Origin: Gammaproteobacteria bacterium
GTDB taxonomy: Bacteria > Pseudomonadota > Gammaproteobacteria > JAPPPA01
DNA: 34,711 nt
Direction: 5' to 3'
NCBI GenBank assembly: GCA_030425645.1
Contig: JAUHZK010000015.1
Coordinates: 1-34,711 of the forward strand
Part shown: piece after piece, positions 18,822 through 28,649 of the stretch
Layout of the letters: the number at the start of each line of letters is the position of its first letter
Numbering within the stretch: position 1 is the first letter of the stretch
Position numbers and translations under genes: made by a program
The notes under the pieces: model-generated
Database searches by the model: none
Seen by the model: the letters and a program-made list of their open reading frames with translations, nothing else
Told to the model about the DNA's origin: nothing

Positions 18822-19742
18822 ATGTCCATGTCGGATCGTGACGGTCTTATTTGGTTAGATGGCCAAATGGTGCCGTGGCGCGAAGCGCAAACCCATGTTT
18901 TAACACACACATTGCATTACGGCATGGGTGTATTTGAGGGGGTGCGTGCTTATCATGCTGAGCAGGGTACGGCGATCTTTCGGTTGCAAGAGCACACTGA
19001 CAGATTATTTAACTCCGCCCATATTCTGGGTATGACAATGCCGTTTGATAAAGACACGCTAAATGAAGCCCAGCTAGCAGCGGTACGCGAAAACAACCTG
19101 GACAGCGCCTATTTGCGTCCAATGGTGTTTTTTGGCTCTGAAGGTATGGGGCTGCGTGCCGACAACCTAAAAGTACACGTAATGGTGGCGGCTTGGGAAT
19201 GGGGTAGTTACTTGGGTGCCGAGGGTATCGAAAAAGGCATTCGTATCGGCACGTCTAGCTACACACGTCACCATGTTAATGCGGCGATGTGTCGAGCTAA
19301 GGCCAATGGTCATTACATTAACTCGATGTTGGCGCTGTCTGAAGCCCAGGCACATGGCTACGACGAAGCCTTGTTGTTGGATGCCCAGGGTTATGTCGCC
19401 GAAGGCAGCGGCGAGAATATTTTCCTTGTGAAAGATGGTGTTCTACATACGCCTTGCACAACCTCGGCGCTAGACGGCATTACCCGTAAAACCATCATGC
19501 ATTTAGCAGAAAAGAATGGCCTAAAAGTGGTTGAGCGTTTGATCACTCGTGACGAGGTTTACATCGCCGATGAAGCCTTTTTCACCGGCACCGCCGCTGA
19601 AGTCACGCCTATTCGTGAATGTGACCGCCGTGCGATTGGCTCTGGTAGTCGCGGCCCGGTTACGGAAACACTGCAAAGCCAGTATTTCGATTTAGTACAC
19701 GGCAAGTTGCCGGGTTATGAAAGCTGGTTAGCTGTCGTTTAA
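18822..19742 (+). CDS. ilvE: Branched-chain amino acid aminotransferase
   Basis: A class IV PLP aminotransferase of 306 residues (E. coli 309) that makes Leu, Ile and Val from their keto acids. HTLHYGMGVFEGVRAY is at residues 29-44, the PLP lysine is K160 in CRAKANGHYINS, and GYVAEGSGENIF follows. The start at 18822 is chosen because AGGAG lies eight bases upstream; ATG 18828 is too far from it and the frame upstream overlaps glnE. The glnE-ilvE order is the one I recall from Pseudomonas. Confidence 0.96.
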   Translation: MSMSDRDGLIWLDGQMVPWREAQTHVLTHTLHYGMGVFEGVRAYHAEQGTAIFRLQEHTDRLFNSAHILGMTMPFDKDTLNEAQLAAVRENNLDSAYLRPMVFFGSEGMGLRADNLKVHVMVAAWEWGSYLGAEGIEKGIRIGTSSYTRHHVNAAMCRAKANGHYINSMLALSEAQAHGYDEALLLDAQGYVAEGSGENIFLVKDGVLHTPCTTSALDGITRKTIMHLAEKNGLKVVERLITRDEVYIADEAFFTGTAAEVTPIRECDRRAIGSGSRGPVTETLQSQYFDLVHGKLPGYESWLAVV

Positions 19743-19760
19743 TAACGACTTGGCTTAAGA

Positions 19761-19790
19761 AAAAAAGCGGCGCCTTGGCGCCGTTTTTTT
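19761..19790 (+). terminator. Terminator after ilvE, likely bidirectional
   Basis: CGGCGCC / GGCGCCG with loop TT (19768-19783), seven T after it on the plus strand and a run of A before it. It therefore also serves the convergent minus-strand O-antigen ligase-like gene, whose stop lies at 19789-19791. Confidence 0.93.
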
Positions 19791-21069
19791 ATGCCGCTAC
19801 TCGAACCGTAGCGCTCTGGGTGCAGGAGTGCCCCAATCCAAGTAGGCAAAAGTAAAGCCAATATACCCATACGGCGGGCATGTTATAGGCCATCGGTGTA
19901 TCAGTTTGGCAGAACAAGATGAGGCTGGCGGCGACAAAGCTCGCTAGTAAATAGAAATGCTGGCCTCGTGTGTTACTACTGCGGGCCGCCGTAAGTGGTG
20001 TGATTACCATCGCCGCCCATAGTAGGACTAGGCAAGCCATACCTGGCCAGCCGAACATGACGCCAGCGAGTAACACTTGGTTATGCGGCTTAAATTGTTG
20101 GCTTAAATACAAGGAGTGAGCATTGCCTTCTCTGGCCTGTTTACGCATATGGGCGTAAAAGCTTTCTAGTCCGCCTCCTAACGGCGACGTTTTAATGATG
20201 TGCATCGCCCCATAAGTTAAGCCGGCACGAATACCAAAGGACGCGGCGTAAGCCTCGTCGTCTTTCTCTTTGGCATTGATTAGGTTAATTGTGTCGGTAT
20301 AGGTGTATGTGATTCGCTCTAAGGTCTCTTCATCGGTAAGGGCGGTAACTCCAACTAATGGAGTGACTAACAAGAGGCCGATACCGAGCCATTTTCGAGT
20401 TTGCAGATCTGATTTAAACCAGAGCCATAACAATACGGCGGGGCTAGTGGTGGCTACATAGAGCCAAGCGGTTCTGGAGCCAGAAAATAATATTGCGGGC
20501 GTGCAGGCGAAGGCGGCTAGTAACAGAGCGAGTTTTAGAGGCTTATTGTTAATAACGCCAACGTGGATAATGGCGCAAAACCAAAGCATAGAGCTGATCA
20601 GGCTGAACATGATTGCATTATGGCCGCCGCCAATACGCCCCTGATCTAGTACTAGCCGGTCATAGCCGGCAATAAAGCCAACCGTTAGCGAACCGGCGAT
20701 AACAATGTAAGCAAACAGCTGCTCAGCGTGGCGTATGCGGTGATAAAACGGCATGATTAATAACATGCATAATATCGGCTTAACGGCACTGCCTGCGTAC
20801 TGGTCTTGAGCGGTGATAAATTCATGACCGCTGGCAACTAAGAAAAACAATAGCGCTGTTATTGCTAACGGTTTTAGCGCCTTCTGTTGCATCGCTTCGG
20901 CGTAAAATTGCCTTACTTGCGGCAGCGCTAGCAACACCAGTACTAATACAAACGGTGTAGAGTGGTGGGCATAGCCGAGGGCCAATCCGAGGCCAAGTAC
21001 TGACATAAGGTAGATCGGCCATTCGCTTTGTAATAGCGAAGCTAATGGCTGGTTGGCGGAAATACGCAT
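19789..21069 (-). CDS. O-antigen ligase/polymerase family membrane protein
   Basis: A 426-residue inner-membrane protein with about ten or more hydrophobic segments and a large periplasmic loop near residues 245-340. GSRTAWLYV (about 200-208) and QQFKPHNQVLLAGVMFGWPG (about 327-346) are typical of the WaaL/Wzy_C family (PF04932), which joins O-antigen to lipid A-core. Whether this is the ligase or a polymerase or another sugar-lipid ligase cannot be decided from sequence. It is divergent from hldD and convergent with ilvE. The ATG at 21069 has no strong ribosome-binding site. Confidence 0.8.
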   Translation of the reverse strand: MRISANQPLASLLQSEWPIYLMSVLGLGLALGYAHHSTPFVLVLVLLALPQVRQFYAEAMQQKALKPLAITALLFFLVASGHEFITAQDQYAGSAVKPILCMLLIMPFYHRIRHAEQLFAYIVIAGSLTVGFIAGYDRLVLDQGRIGGGHNAIMFSLISSMLWFCAIIHVGVINNKPLKLALLLAAFACTPAILFSGSRTAWLYVATTSPAVLLWLWFKSDLQTRKWLGIGLLLVTPLVGVTALTDEETLERITYTYTDTINLINAKEKDDEAYAASFGIRAGLTYGAMHIIKTSPLGGGLESFYAHMRKQAREGNAHSLYLSQQFKPHNQVLLAGVMFGWPGMACLVLLWAAMVITPLTAARSSNTRGQHFYLLASFVAASLILFCQTDTPMAYNMPAVWVYWLYFCLLGLGHSCTQSATVRVAA

Positions 21070-21118
21070 TATGAAATATGGGCCTGCGGGCTTTTTAAGA
21101 CGGTTTGGAGTTAATTAA

Positions 21119-22063
21119 TTGATCGTAGTAACCGGTGGCGCCGGCTTTATTGGTAGCAATATTGTAGCGGCTTTGAATGAGCGCGGACACAGCGACGTAT
21201 TGGTTGTGGACGATTTAAGCGATGGCCATAAGTTTCTAAATATCGCTGATTTGCAGCTTGGCGATTACATGGATTTACATGAGTTCCGTCAGCGCATTGC
21301 CAACAAGACGCTGCCAGCGATTGAGGCAATCTTTCATGAAGGTGCTTGCTCAACTACCACTGAGTGGGATGGGCGTTACATGATGGACAATAACTACAGC
21401 TACTCGAAAGAGCTGCTGCACTATTGTTCTGATCACAAAATTCCCTTGATCTACGCTTCATCAGCGGCCACCTATGGTGGCAGTTCGCGCTTTGTCGAAG
21501 AGCCTAGCTATGAAAAGCCGCTAAACGTTTACGGCTATTCGAAACTGTTGTTTGATCAGTATGTGCGGCGCGTGTCTGCCGATCTGCAATGCCAATATGC
21601 AGGCTTACGTTACTTTAATGTTTATGGCCCGCGCGAGCAGCATAAGGGTGGTATGGCCAGTGTGGCTTATCACTTCAATAACCAGATCAAAGAGAATGGT
21701 CGCTGCAAATTATTTGAAGGCACTGAGGGTTACGGTAACGGCGAACAGCTGCGCGATTTTGTCTACGTGGGTGACGTAGTGGCTGTGAACCTATGGCTGC
21801 TAGACAACCCAGAGGTTAGCGGTATCTTTAACTGTGGCACCGGCCGCAGTCAGGCCTTTAACGATGTTGCCAATGCCGTGATTGATTGGCATGGCAAGGG
21901 CGATATTGAGTACATCCCGTTCCCGGACAAGCTCAAAGGTGCCTATCAGAGCTTTACCGAGGCTGACTTGACTAACTTGCGCACGGCGGGCTGTCTGGTG
22001 GAATTTAACACCGTTGAGCAGGGCACTAAGTCATATCTAGATTGGTTGAACCAAGCTGACTAA
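21119..22063 (+). CDS. hldD: ADP-L-glycero-D-manno-heptose-6-epimerase
   Basis: A 314-residue short-chain epimerase that converts ADP-D,D-heptose to ADP-L,D-heptose for the lipopolysaccharide inner core. [11 protein letters not shown] binds [24 protein letters not shown] is diagnostic of the family, and YGYSK (Y138, K142) is the catalytic pair. It starts at TTG: GGAG eight bases upstream and the family N-terminus MIVVTGG both require it. It overlaps waaF by one base (TAATG). Confidence 0.96.
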   Translation: MIVVTGGAGFIGSNIVAALNERGHSDVLVVDDLSDGHKFLNIADLQLGDYMDLHEFRQRIANKTLPAIEAIFHEGACSTTTEWDGRYMMDNNYSYSKELLHYCSDHKIPLIYASSAATYGGSSRFVEEPSYEKPLNVYGYSKLLFDQYVRRVSADLQCQYAGLRYFNVYGPREQHKGGMASVAYHFNNQIKENGRCKLFEGTEGYGNGEQLRDFVYVGDVVAVNLWLLDNPEVSGIFNCGTGRSQAFNDVANAVIDWHGKGDIEYIPFPDKLKGAYQSFTEADLTNLRTAGCLVEFNTVEQGTKSYLDWLNQAD

Positions 22064-23061
22064 TGAGTAAGCGCATTCTCGTTATTGGGCCTGCTTGGGT
22101 CGGCGACATGGTGTTGTCGCAGGCTTTGTATATCGAGCTGAAGAAGAATCACCCTGAGGCCGTTATTGACGTAATGGGCCCGAGTTGGTCATTGCCGATT
22201 GTGGCGCGAATGCCGCAGATAAGGCGGGGCATTGAGTTGCCGCTAGGGCATGGGCAGTTTGGTTTGTTGCAGCGTTGGCGTTTAGGTAAATCACTGCGCG
22301 GCCAATATGACCAAATTATTGTCTTGCCGCGTACCTTTAAAGCCGCACTGATCGCCTTCGCCGCGCGGGCGCCGATTCGCACCGGGTTTAAAGGTGAGCT
22401 GCGCAGCTGGATGCTAACGGATGCGCGTAAGCGGCCTAAGCTCAGTACGGTAGCGCGTTTTCTAAGTTTGGGCGTTGCCGACAATGCCACGGCGCCATCG
22501 ATAGAGAAGCCGCACTTAAACCATTCGCAAGATAAGGGCCGCGAACAGCTGCAGGCTTTGGGTTGTGATGGTGCCAAGCCGGTGGTGATGATGGCGCCGG
22601 GTGCTGAATTTGGCTCTGCTAAACGCTGGCCGGCCAGTCATTACGCTCGGTTGGCGGATTTGTTGGCGGCAGAGGGTATGCAATCTTTGGTGGTGGGTTC
22701 ACCAGCCGATGCAGCCGTGGCTGAACAAATTGTTGCTGAGGCGAATACCACCGTATTTAACGCCTGCGGTAAAACTAGTTTAGATTCGGTGGTGGATGTA
22801 ATTGCGGCATGTGATTCTGCCGTTACTAATGACTCGGGCTTAATGCATATTACTGCGGCTACCGGCCGGCCCTTGGTCGCGGTCTACGGCTCTACCAGCC
22901 CGGAATTGGCGTTCCCGATTTCAGATCGCGTCAATATCGAAAAACTGGATTTGGACTGTATGCCTTGTGCTGAGCGTGATTGCCCCCTGCAGCATCACAA
23001 CTGCATGCAAGAGCTATCGCCACAGCGCGTTAAGGATAGTCTTTTAAGCTTGCTCGGCTAG
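22063..23061 (+). CDS. waaF: Lipopolysaccharide heptosyltransferase II
   Basis: A GT9 transferase of 332 residues that adds the second heptose to the inner core using the ADP-L,D-heptose made by HldD next door. KRILVIGPAWVGDMVLSQAL at the N-terminus, APGAEFGSAKRWPASHYARL in the middle and TNDSGLMHITAATGRPLVAV near residue 265 are typical of RfaF. Start overlaps the hldD stop. Its 3' end overlaps the convergent GT9 gene by 18 bases. Confidence 0.93.
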   Translation: MSKRILVIGPAWVGDMVLSQALYIELKKNHPEAVIDVMGPSWSLPIVARMPQIRRGIELPLGHGQFGLLQRWRLGKSLRGQYDQIIVLPRTFKAALIAFAARAPIRTGFKGELRSWMLTDARKRPKLSTVARFLSLGVADNATAPSIEKPHLNHSQDKGREQLQALGCDGAKPVVMMAPGAEFGSAKRWPASHYARLADLLAAEGMQSLVVGSPADAAVAEQIVAEANTTVFNACGKTSLDSVVDVIAACDSAVTNDSGLMHITAATGRPLVAVYGSTSPELAFPISDRVNIEKLDLDCMPCAERDCPLQHHNCMQELSPQRVKDSLLSLLG

Positions 23062-24129
23062 CTGCGTTATTCGCTCGCAAACCGCGTCGAGCTCAATTAA
23101 GTCCATTGCCTCGGGGTGGCGCACTCGCTGCCCCCATTTCATTTCGCTCACCGATTTGCCCAGATAGTGCTGGCAGGCTTTGGGGTAGGAGTTGACTACC
23201 CAGCGGTCATTGCTGAGATAGGGGCCGGTTCTAGCTGGGTTAGAGGTGGCGTAAAGCCCAATCACCGCCGTGCCGACGGTGGTTGCCATATGTGCTGGCC
23301 CCGAGTCAGGTGAGAGTAAGCCGCTGGCTTGTTGCAATAGCGCTAACAGCTCCTTCAAATTGGTTTTAGCCACTAAGTTAGTCGCGTTGGTGGCCTCGGC
23401 AATTGCGCTGCCGTATTCTCTTTCTAGCTCGCTAGGGCCGCCAGTCACAATCACCGCCATGCCCAGTTGTTCTGCGTGTTTAGCGGCGGCGATATAGTGT
23501 TCGACTGACCAGTTGCGGAAGTTGCGCGCGCGTTGTGACGAGCAGGGGCTGATCACAAGAGTCGGCTTATTCTGTGGATTCTGTTGCTGCCCAAATGCTT
23601 GCTGAGCTTCGGTCAGCGGAATATCCCAACGTAACTGTGGGTTCGGCGGACGCTGCACGCCGATGCTTTCGGCGAACCCAAATAAAGCATCCATCACATG
23701 CTGCCGGCTGACGGCGGCAATACGTTGGTTGGTAAATAGCCATTGGAAGTCTTTGGCTCGGGCTTTGTCATAGCCAAGCTTGATTGGGCTTTTGATAAGA
23801 CGCGAGATGCGGCTAGAACGCATTGAGATCTGCATATGTAGCAGCGCGTCAAACTCACGGCCTGCTAGTTGCTGCTTCAGCTGTTTCAGGCTTTGCTTTT
23901 CTTGGCCTTTGTCGTAAACCAAAAACTCAATATCAGCGATGTCGCCGATCAAACTGTGCTCAAGTTTGCCAATAATCCAGGTTAGCTGAGTCTGTGGCCA
24001 TTGATCTTGGATCGCGCGCACCACTGCCAAGGTGTGGCAGACGTCGCCAATCGCGGATAAGCGCAAAATACACAGTGATTTTGGTGCAACAGTGAATGGT
24101 AGGCCAGACTTCACTACAATACGGCTCAT
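23044..24129 (-). CDS. GT9 family heptosyltransferase-like protein
   Basis: About 361 residues. SLCILRLSAIGDVCHTLAVV at the N-terminus, ISPCSSQRARNFRNWSVEHY in the middle and LSPDSGPAHMATTVGTAVIG near the end are the ADP-heptose-binding parts of GT9. It resembles the RfaQ/WaaC-like proteins of Vibrio and relatives that I recall, so a heptosyl I-type role on Kdo is possible. The next gene, a Kdo kinase, fits inner-core work. The start at 24129 is chosen because the upstream frame would run into the divergent kinase gene; the ribosome-binding site is weak (GAAGA). Confidence 0.8.
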   Translation of the reverse strand: MSRIVVKSGLPFTVAPKSLCILRLSAIGDVCHTLAVVRAIQDQWPQTQLTWIIGKLEHSLIGDIADIEFLVYDKGQEKQSLKQLKQQLAGREFDALLHMQISMRSSRISRLIKSPIKLGYDKARAKDFQWLFTNQRIAAVSRQHVMDALFGFAESIGVQRPPNPQLRWDIPLTEAQQAFGQQQNPQNKPTLVISPCSSQRARNFRNWSVEHYIAAAKHAEQLGMAVIVTGGPSELEREYGSAIAEATNATNLVAKTNLKELLALLQQASGLLSPDSGPAHMATTVGTAVIGLYATSNPARTGPYLSNDRWVVNSYPKACQHYLGKSVSEMKWGQRVRHPEAMDLIELDAVCERITQLAEQA

Positions 24130-24155
24130 ATAGTCATCTTCGGAAAAGTCTAACA

Positions 24156-24872
24156 GTGTCGCAGCAACTTGTGCCGGGCTTTGAATTATCACAGCATCAA
24201 AATCAGTGGATTTGGTCCAACCCGGCAGTGGGTCAGCGCTTGCAGCTGGCTGACTTTGATTTGGCGGCGTGGCAGGCCAGCGGCGGTGCCGAGCCGGTTG
24301 CTGGGCGTGGCAGCGCTTGCCGTATTCCTCGCGAGTCGCAAGATTGGTTTTTACGGCACTATCGCCGTGGTGGTTTGATCGGCAAGCTATTACATGACCA
24401 ATATCTGTGGTTAGGTGCGGCTAAAAGTCGGGTTGTGCAAGAGATTAATGTGACTCATGCGCTTTATAATGATGGTTTGCCAGTGCCTAAAGTCGTTGGC
24501 GGTCGTTTGCTTAAGCAGGGACTCATCTATCGCGCTGATTTAATCACCGAGGCCTTGCCAGCGAGCCAAAGCATGGCTGAATGCCTGCCAAGCTTGTCGC
24601 CTGCGCAGTGGCAGGCGATTGCAGAAACGGTTGCGGCGCTGCATGGCAAAGGGCTTTGGCACGCAGATTTAAATGCTCATAATATTCTGCTGGCCGACAC
24701 GCAGGTGTGGGTGATTGATTTTGATCGCGCGCGTTTTTTGTCGCCAGCGCGTAAGTGGCAGCAAAACAACCTAGAGCGCTTATGGCGCTCGGTGGCGAAG
24801 GTCGCCGGGGATGACCAGCGATACCGGGGCCAATGGCAACAATTTTTAACCTCTTATAACGCTAAATTTTAA
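24156..24872 (+). CDS. kdkA: 3-deoxy-D-manno-octulosonic acid (Kdo) kinase
   Basis: A small kinase of 238 residues of the KdkA/RfaP type, as in Haemophilus influenzae where it phosphorylates Kdo of the inner core. LRHYRRGGLIGKLLHDQYLW is at residues 66-85, the catalytic loop HADLNAHNILL at 169-179 (D171) and the metal-binding DFD at 188-190. The start is taken as GTG at 24156 because GGAAAAG lies upstream and the length then fits the family; an ATG at 24096 in the same frame would overlap the divergent GT9 start. Confidence 0.87.
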   Translation: MSQQLVPGFELSQHQNQWIWSNPAVGQRLQLADFDLAAWQASGGAEPVAGRGSACRIPRESQDWFLRHYRRGGLIGKLLHDQYLWLGAAKSRVVQEINVTHALYNDGLPVPKVVGGRLLKQGLIYRADLITEALPASQSMAECLPSLSPAQWQAIAETVAALHGKGLWHADLNAHNILLADTQVWVIDFDRARFLSPARKWQQNNLERLWRSVAKVAGDDQRYRGQWQQFLTSYNAKF

Positions 24873-24874
24873 GC

Positions 24875-25894
24875 ATGAATATTCAACAAGCCCTAAAAGC
24901 GGTGACTGAACGTCAGAACCTGAGCCGTGAGCAAATGACGTCGGTGATGCGCCAAATTATGACTGGCGAAGCCAGCCAGGCGCAGATTGGCGGTTTTCTG
25001 GTCAGCCTGCGTATGAAGGGCGAAACAGTCGAAGAAATTACCGCTGCGGCTTCAGTGATGCGTGAGCTGGCCTCGGGCGTAGAGGTGCCTAAAGAACACT
25101 TGGTGGATACCTGCGGCACCGGTGGCGATGGCTCGGGCCTGTTTAACGTTTCTACCGCGGTGGCCTTTGTTGCTGCGGCAGCGGGTGCAACGGTGGCTAA
25201 ACATGGAAATCGTTCTATTACTTCTAAGTCCGGTAGTGCCGATTTGCTGGAAGCGGCTGGTGTCAATTTAACTATCAGCCCGGAACAGGTGGCGACCTGT
25301 GTGCAGCAGCTTGGCGTCGGTTTTATGTTCGCGCCGGCACACCATGGCGCTATGAAACATGCGATCGGCCCGCGTAAAGAAATGGCCGTGCGTACGATTT
25401 TTAATGTGCTGGGCCCATTAACTAACCCGGCGGGAGCGCCGAACCAGGTGTTAGGTGTGTTTTCGCAAACACTGACTCAGCCATTGGCAGAAGTGCTGCA
25501 AGCTTTGGGTAGCCGCCATGTGTTAGTGGTGGCCTCAGACGATGGCCTTGATGAAATTTCTATCGCCGCCGCCACGCAAGTTTCCGAACTGAAAGACGGC
25601 GAAGTAACAACGTGGACGCTAAACCCTGCGGACTACGGCATTAGTGGCAGCTTGGACGCGATTGTGGTGGATTCCGCCGAGGCTAGTCTGGCTTTGATTC
25701 AGCAGGCCTTTGCCGGTGAAGCCGGCCCCGCCGCCGATATTATCGCCCTGAATGCTGGCGCCGCGATTTACGCTGCTGGCGTGGCGGAAAGTTTAGTGGA
25801 TGGTATTGCCAAGGCGCGTGAAGTTATGGCCAATGGCGCCGCCGCCGAGAAATTGGCTGGTTTGGTTAGTTTGACGCAGGAATTGGCAGCATGA
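24875..25894 (+). CDS. trpD: Anthranilate phosphoribosyltransferase
   Basis: A 339-residue TrpD that transfers phosphoribose from PRPP to anthranilate in tryptophan synthesis. [20 protein letters not shown] binds PRPP (about residues 78-97), [20 protein letters not shown] follows, and [15 protein letters not shown] is present. It is monofunctional with no fused TrpG domain, and no trpG lies upstream. It overlaps trpC by four bases (ATGA). The gap of two bases after kdkA suggests read-through from the kinase gene. Confidence 0.97.
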   Translation: MNIQQALKAVTERQNLSREQMTSVMRQIMTGEASQAQIGGFLVSLRMKGETVEEITAAASVMRELASGVEVPKEHLVDTCGTGGDGSGLFNVSTAVAFVAAAAGATVAKHGNRSITSKSGSADLLEAAGVNLTISPEQVATCVQQLGVGFMFAPAHHGAMKHAIGPRKEMAVRTIFNVLGPLTNPAGAPNQVLGVFSQTLTQPLAEVLQALGSRHVLVVASDDGLDEISIAAATQVSELKDGEVTTWTLNPADYGISGSLDAIVVDSAEASLALIQQAFAGEAGPAADIIALNAGAAIYAAGVAESLVDGIAKAREVMANGAAAEKLAGLVSLTQELAA

Positions 25895-26709
25895 GTCAGG
25901 AGCTCAATTTAGTGCGTGATGTGCCCGACGTGCTGGTAAAAATTCTGGCGCGTAAGGTAGAAGAAATCGCTGCTGGGCAGGCCTTAGTGTCGGCGGCGGA
26001 TATGCGCGCCCAAGCGCAAGACTTGCCAGCTTGCCGCGGTTTTGTCGCCAGTATGCAGCAGCGAATTGATGCTGGCGATGCCGCTGTGATTGCCGAGGTC
26101 AAAAAGGCCTCGCCATCTAAAGGTGTGATCCGAGCAGACTTTGATCCACAGCAAATTGCGCAAAGTTATGAGGCTGGTGGCGCGGCTTGTTTGTCGGTGT
26201 TGACCGACCAAGATTTTTTCCAGGGCCATAACGACTATCTGCAGCAGGCCCGTGCCGCTTGTGCACTACCGGTTATCCGCAAAGATTTTATTATTGATCG
26301 CTACCAAGTAGACGAGGCGCGAGCCTTGGGTGCTGATTGCATTCTGCTAATTGTGGCGGCGCTAACCGACGCGCAGTTACAAGACCTCTATGGCTATGCG
26401 GTTGAGTTGGGTATGGATGTGCTGATTGAGGTGCATGACGAAGCCGAGCTGCAGCGTAGCTTGCCTCTAGGTGCGACGTTGGTGGGCATTAATAATCGCG
26501 ATTTGCGTAACTTCACCACCAGCTTGGACACCACCATCGACTTGTTGGCGCAAATTCCGTCTGATCGCATTGTGGTTACTGAAAGCGGCATTCATACGCC
26601 AGCGGATGTGGCATTAATGCGCCAACATAATGTAAATGCCTTTTTGGTTGGCGAAGCTTTTATGCGCGCACCGGAGCCAGGCGAGAAACTTAAGGAACTC
26701 TTTTTCTAA
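25891..26709 (+). CDS. trpC: Indole-3-glycerol phosphate synthase
   Basis: A monofunctional TrpC of 272 residues, a TIM barrel that closes the indole ring of the tryptophan pathway. [10 protein letters not shown] (about residues 68-77), [24 protein letters not shown] and [10 protein letters not shown] carry the catalytic Lys and Glu residues and the phosphate site. No TrpF domain is fused. The start overlaps the trpD stop and its own stop overlaps the next gene by one base. Confidence 0.97.
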   Translation: MSQELNLVRDVPDVLVKILARKVEEIAAGQALVSAADMRAQAQDLPACRGFVASMQQRIDAGDAAVIAEVKKASPSKGVIRADFDPQQIAQSYEAGGAACLSVLTDQDFFQGHNDYLQQARAACALPVIRKDFIIDRYQVDEARALGADCILLIVAALTDAQLQDLYGYAVELGMDVLIEVHDEAELQRSLPLGATLVGINNRDLRNFTTSLDTTIDLLAQIPSDRIVVTESGIHTPADVALMRQHNVNAFLVGEAFMRAPEPGEKLKELFF

Positions 26710-27122
26710 TGGAAGCAAACTTACGCTGGCAAGGCGGAATGCAATTTTTGGCTGAAGCTGATAGTGGTCACGCCTTGGTGCTAGATGGACCGCCAGATTT
26801 GGGTGGCCGCAACACAGGCGTGCGCCCGATGGAAATGATCTTGATGGGGCTGGGCGGCTGCACCGGTGTTGACGTGGTGCATATTCTGAAAAAGTCGCGT
26901 CAAGCGGTTGATGGTGTCGAAGTTAAGCTCAGCGCCGAGCGTGCCGATACGGATCCAAAAGTGTTCACCAAAATCCATGTGCATTTTTTGGTGAAAGGCG
27001 AGAAGCTAAACCCTAAGCACGTTGCTCGTGCGGTAGAGCTGTCGGCAGAAAAGTATTGTTCGGCGTCACTTATGCTACGTGGCAGTGTTGAAATTACCCA
27101 TAGTCACGAGATTGTTGAATGA
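26709..27122 (+). CDS. OsmC family protein
   Basis: A 137-residue OsmC/Ohr-fold protein. The two reactive cysteines of the family are in GLGGCTGVDVV (C51) and EKYCSAS (C117), so thiol peroxidase activity on hydroperoxides is plausible. The subgroup is the short YhfA-like one rather than Ohr. It starts inside the trpC stop codon (TAATG) and overlaps the next gene by four bases. In Pseudomonas, as I recall, vfr/crp lies between trpC and this gene; here it does not. Confidence 0.88.
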   Translation: MEANLRWQGGMQFLAEADSGHALVLDGPPDLGGRNTGVRPMEMILMGLGGCTGVDVVHILKKSRQAVDGVEVKLSAERADTDPKVFTKIHVHFLVKGEKLNPKHVARAVELSAEKYCSASLMLRGSVEITHSHEIVE

Positions 27123-27526
27123 CAAGACCGCCAAAACACCTTGGGCTCTGGCATGTCGCGCTCAACGTTCATGACCTAGCGGCCTGTGAAGCGTTTTATG
27201 TGGCCTTGTTGGGTTATGAGGTTGAATGGCGCCCGGATGACAATAGTGTTTATCTCAGTAGCGGCAAAGATAATTTAGCCCTGCATAAAGTACCGGAAGG
27301 CGTAGCCCGTGCCGCGGCGCGTGAGCAGGCCTTGGATCATATTGGCGTATTTGTGCCGACGATTGATGATGTTGACCCGTGGTATGACTACTTGCTGGCT
27401 AATGACGTCAAAATGGCGACGCAACCGCGTACGCATAGAGATGGCGCGCGTTCCTTCTATTGTTATGACCCAGATGGCAATAAAGTGCAGGTTTTGTATC
27501 ACCCGCCGATTAGCGCCCAGCTATAA
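27119..27526 (+). CDS. VOC (glyoxalase-like) family protein
   Basis: A 135-residue protein with the two paired beta-alpha modules of the vicinal oxygen chelate fold: LGLWHVALNVHDLAACEAFY at the N-terminus and LDHIGVFVPTIDDVDPWYDY from residue 72. H12 and H74 sit where metal ligands are expected. The last strand reads NKVQVLYHPP, so the usual terminal Glu ligand is replaced by Gln or Val. Substrate unknown. Its start overlaps the OsmC stop (ATGA), so it is the end of the trpD-trpC-OsmC chain. Confidence 0.8.
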   Translation: MTRPPKHLGLWHVALNVHDLAACEAFYVALLGYEVEWRPDDNSVYLSSGKDNLALHKVPEGVARAAAREQALDHIGVFVPTIDDVDPWYDYLLANDVKMATQPRTHRDGARSFYCYDPDGNKVQVLYHPPISAQL

Positions 27527-27547
27527 CTAATAACAAATTGTTGCGGT

Positions 27548-27588
27548 GCAGCAGAAGTTGTTTGCTGCGACAGAATCAGGCGTATAAT
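27548..27588 (+). promoter_or_regulatory. speD promoter region with an inverted repeat
   Basis: A perfect -10 box TATAAT lies at 27583-27588. The best -35 is TTTGCT at 27561-27566 (16-base spacer), which is weak. It is overlapped by the inverted repeat GCAGCA-N9-TGCTGC (27548-27553 and 27563-27568), a possible operator or the end hairpin of the preceding gene. The speD start lies 46 bases downstream. Confidence 0.6.
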
Positions 27589-27634
27589 TCACGCCCATTT
27601 CTTGTTCTACTTCGTTGCTGCTGAGGTTCGGCCA

Positions 27635-28477
27635 ATGGCTCAGTATTCAAACCCTAAATTACAGCTGCACGGCTTCAATAACCTGACGAAGTCGCTCAGT
27701 TTTAATATTTACGATGTCGCTTACGCCAAAACCAAGGCCGAGAAAGACAAGTACATCGAATATATTGACGAAGAGTTTAATGCCGAGCGTTTGACCCAGA
27801 TTCTGACTAATGTTTCCAGCATTATTGGCGCCAATATTCTTAACGTGGCGCGCCAGGATTACGACCCGCAAGGGGCTTCGGTAACGATCCTAATCTGTGA
27901 AGAACCGATCGATCCGGCTGACTATGAGCCGACGGAAGAAGAACCCGGCCCGATTCCAGAAGAAGACACCGAGCTGGTTATTCATAAAGAATCGGTAGTG
28001 GGGCACTTAGATAAGAGCCATATCACGGTGCATACCTACCCAGAGTCGCACCCGGAAAAGAATATCTCTACCTTCCGTGCTGATATCGATGTGTCTACCT
28101 GTGGCGTCATTTCGCCGCTAAAGGCGTTGAACTATCTGATTCACAGCTTTGATTCTGACATTGTCACCGTTGACTATCGCGTACGTGGTTTTACCCGTGA
28201 GCTTGATGGCAGCAAGTTGTTTATCGACCATGAAATTACCTCGATCCAAAACTTTATGGACGAAGAAACCTCGCAGAAATATCAAATGATTGATACCAAT
28301 GTGTATCAGGAAAATATTTTCCACACCAAGATGCATTGGTCGGAATTTGATTTGCAGCGTTATGTGTTCGGAAAAACGGTCGATGGTTATAGCGATGAGC
28401 ATCAAGCCGAAATTGCTAAAAACCTGAAACACGAAATGGACGAGATATTCTACGCCCGCAATATGCCCTCGTTATAG
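27635..28477 (+). CDS. speD: S-adenosylmethionine decarboxylase proenzyme
   Basis: A 280-residue SpeD of the E. coli type, the pyruvoyl enzyme that makes decarboxylated SAM for spermidine. It starts [20 protein letters not shown]. The self-cleavage site is KS in [17 protein letters not shown] (K127-S128); Ser128 would become the pyruvoyl group. [17 protein letters not shown] and [14 protein letters not shown] follow. Compared with E. coli there are about 11 extra, mostly acidic residues before the cleavage site (around 96-121). TGAGG eight bases upstream sets the start; the ATG-less frame further up is not used. Confidence 0.96.
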   Translation: MAQYSNPKLQLHGFNNLTKSLSFNIYDVAYAKTKAEKDKYIEYIDEEFNAERLTQILTNVSSIIGANILNVARQDYDPQGASVTILICEEPIDPADYEPTEEEPGPIPEEDTELVIHKESVVGHLDKSHITVHTYPESHPEKNISTFRADIDVSTCGVISPLKALNYLIHSFDSDIVTVDYRVRGFTRELDGSKLFIDHEITSIQNFMDEETSQKYQMIDTNVYQENIFHTKMHWSEFDLQRYVFGKTVDGYSDEHQAEIAKNLKHEMDEIFYARNMPSL

Positions 28478-28502
28478 CACGGCTTGCCAGACTTCCGCAC
28501 TC

Positions 28503-28590
28503 GGCGTTGCGACCGGCGCTGCGGTGCTCATTACCGATTTGGTAACTCCGCTCCTCGCGCCGTCCGCGCCTTGATTGCGAAAATCTGGCG
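28503..28590 (+). repeat. Intergenic repeat, copy A
   Basis: Shared blocks in order: GGCGTTGC (28503), GCTGCGGTGCTCA (28518-28530), CGCGCCTTG (28565-28573) and CGAAAATCT (28578-28586). The same blocks occur in the same order on the minus strand of copy B, so these are two copies of one element of about 85 bases. It resembles palindromic intergenic repeats I recall from marine gammaproteobacteria, not verified. Confidence 0.75.
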
Positions 28591-28649
28591 GCACCTCACA
28601 TTGCACTTTCAAGGTGGCGGTATTCAAATGAATCGCTTGGAAAATGCGT

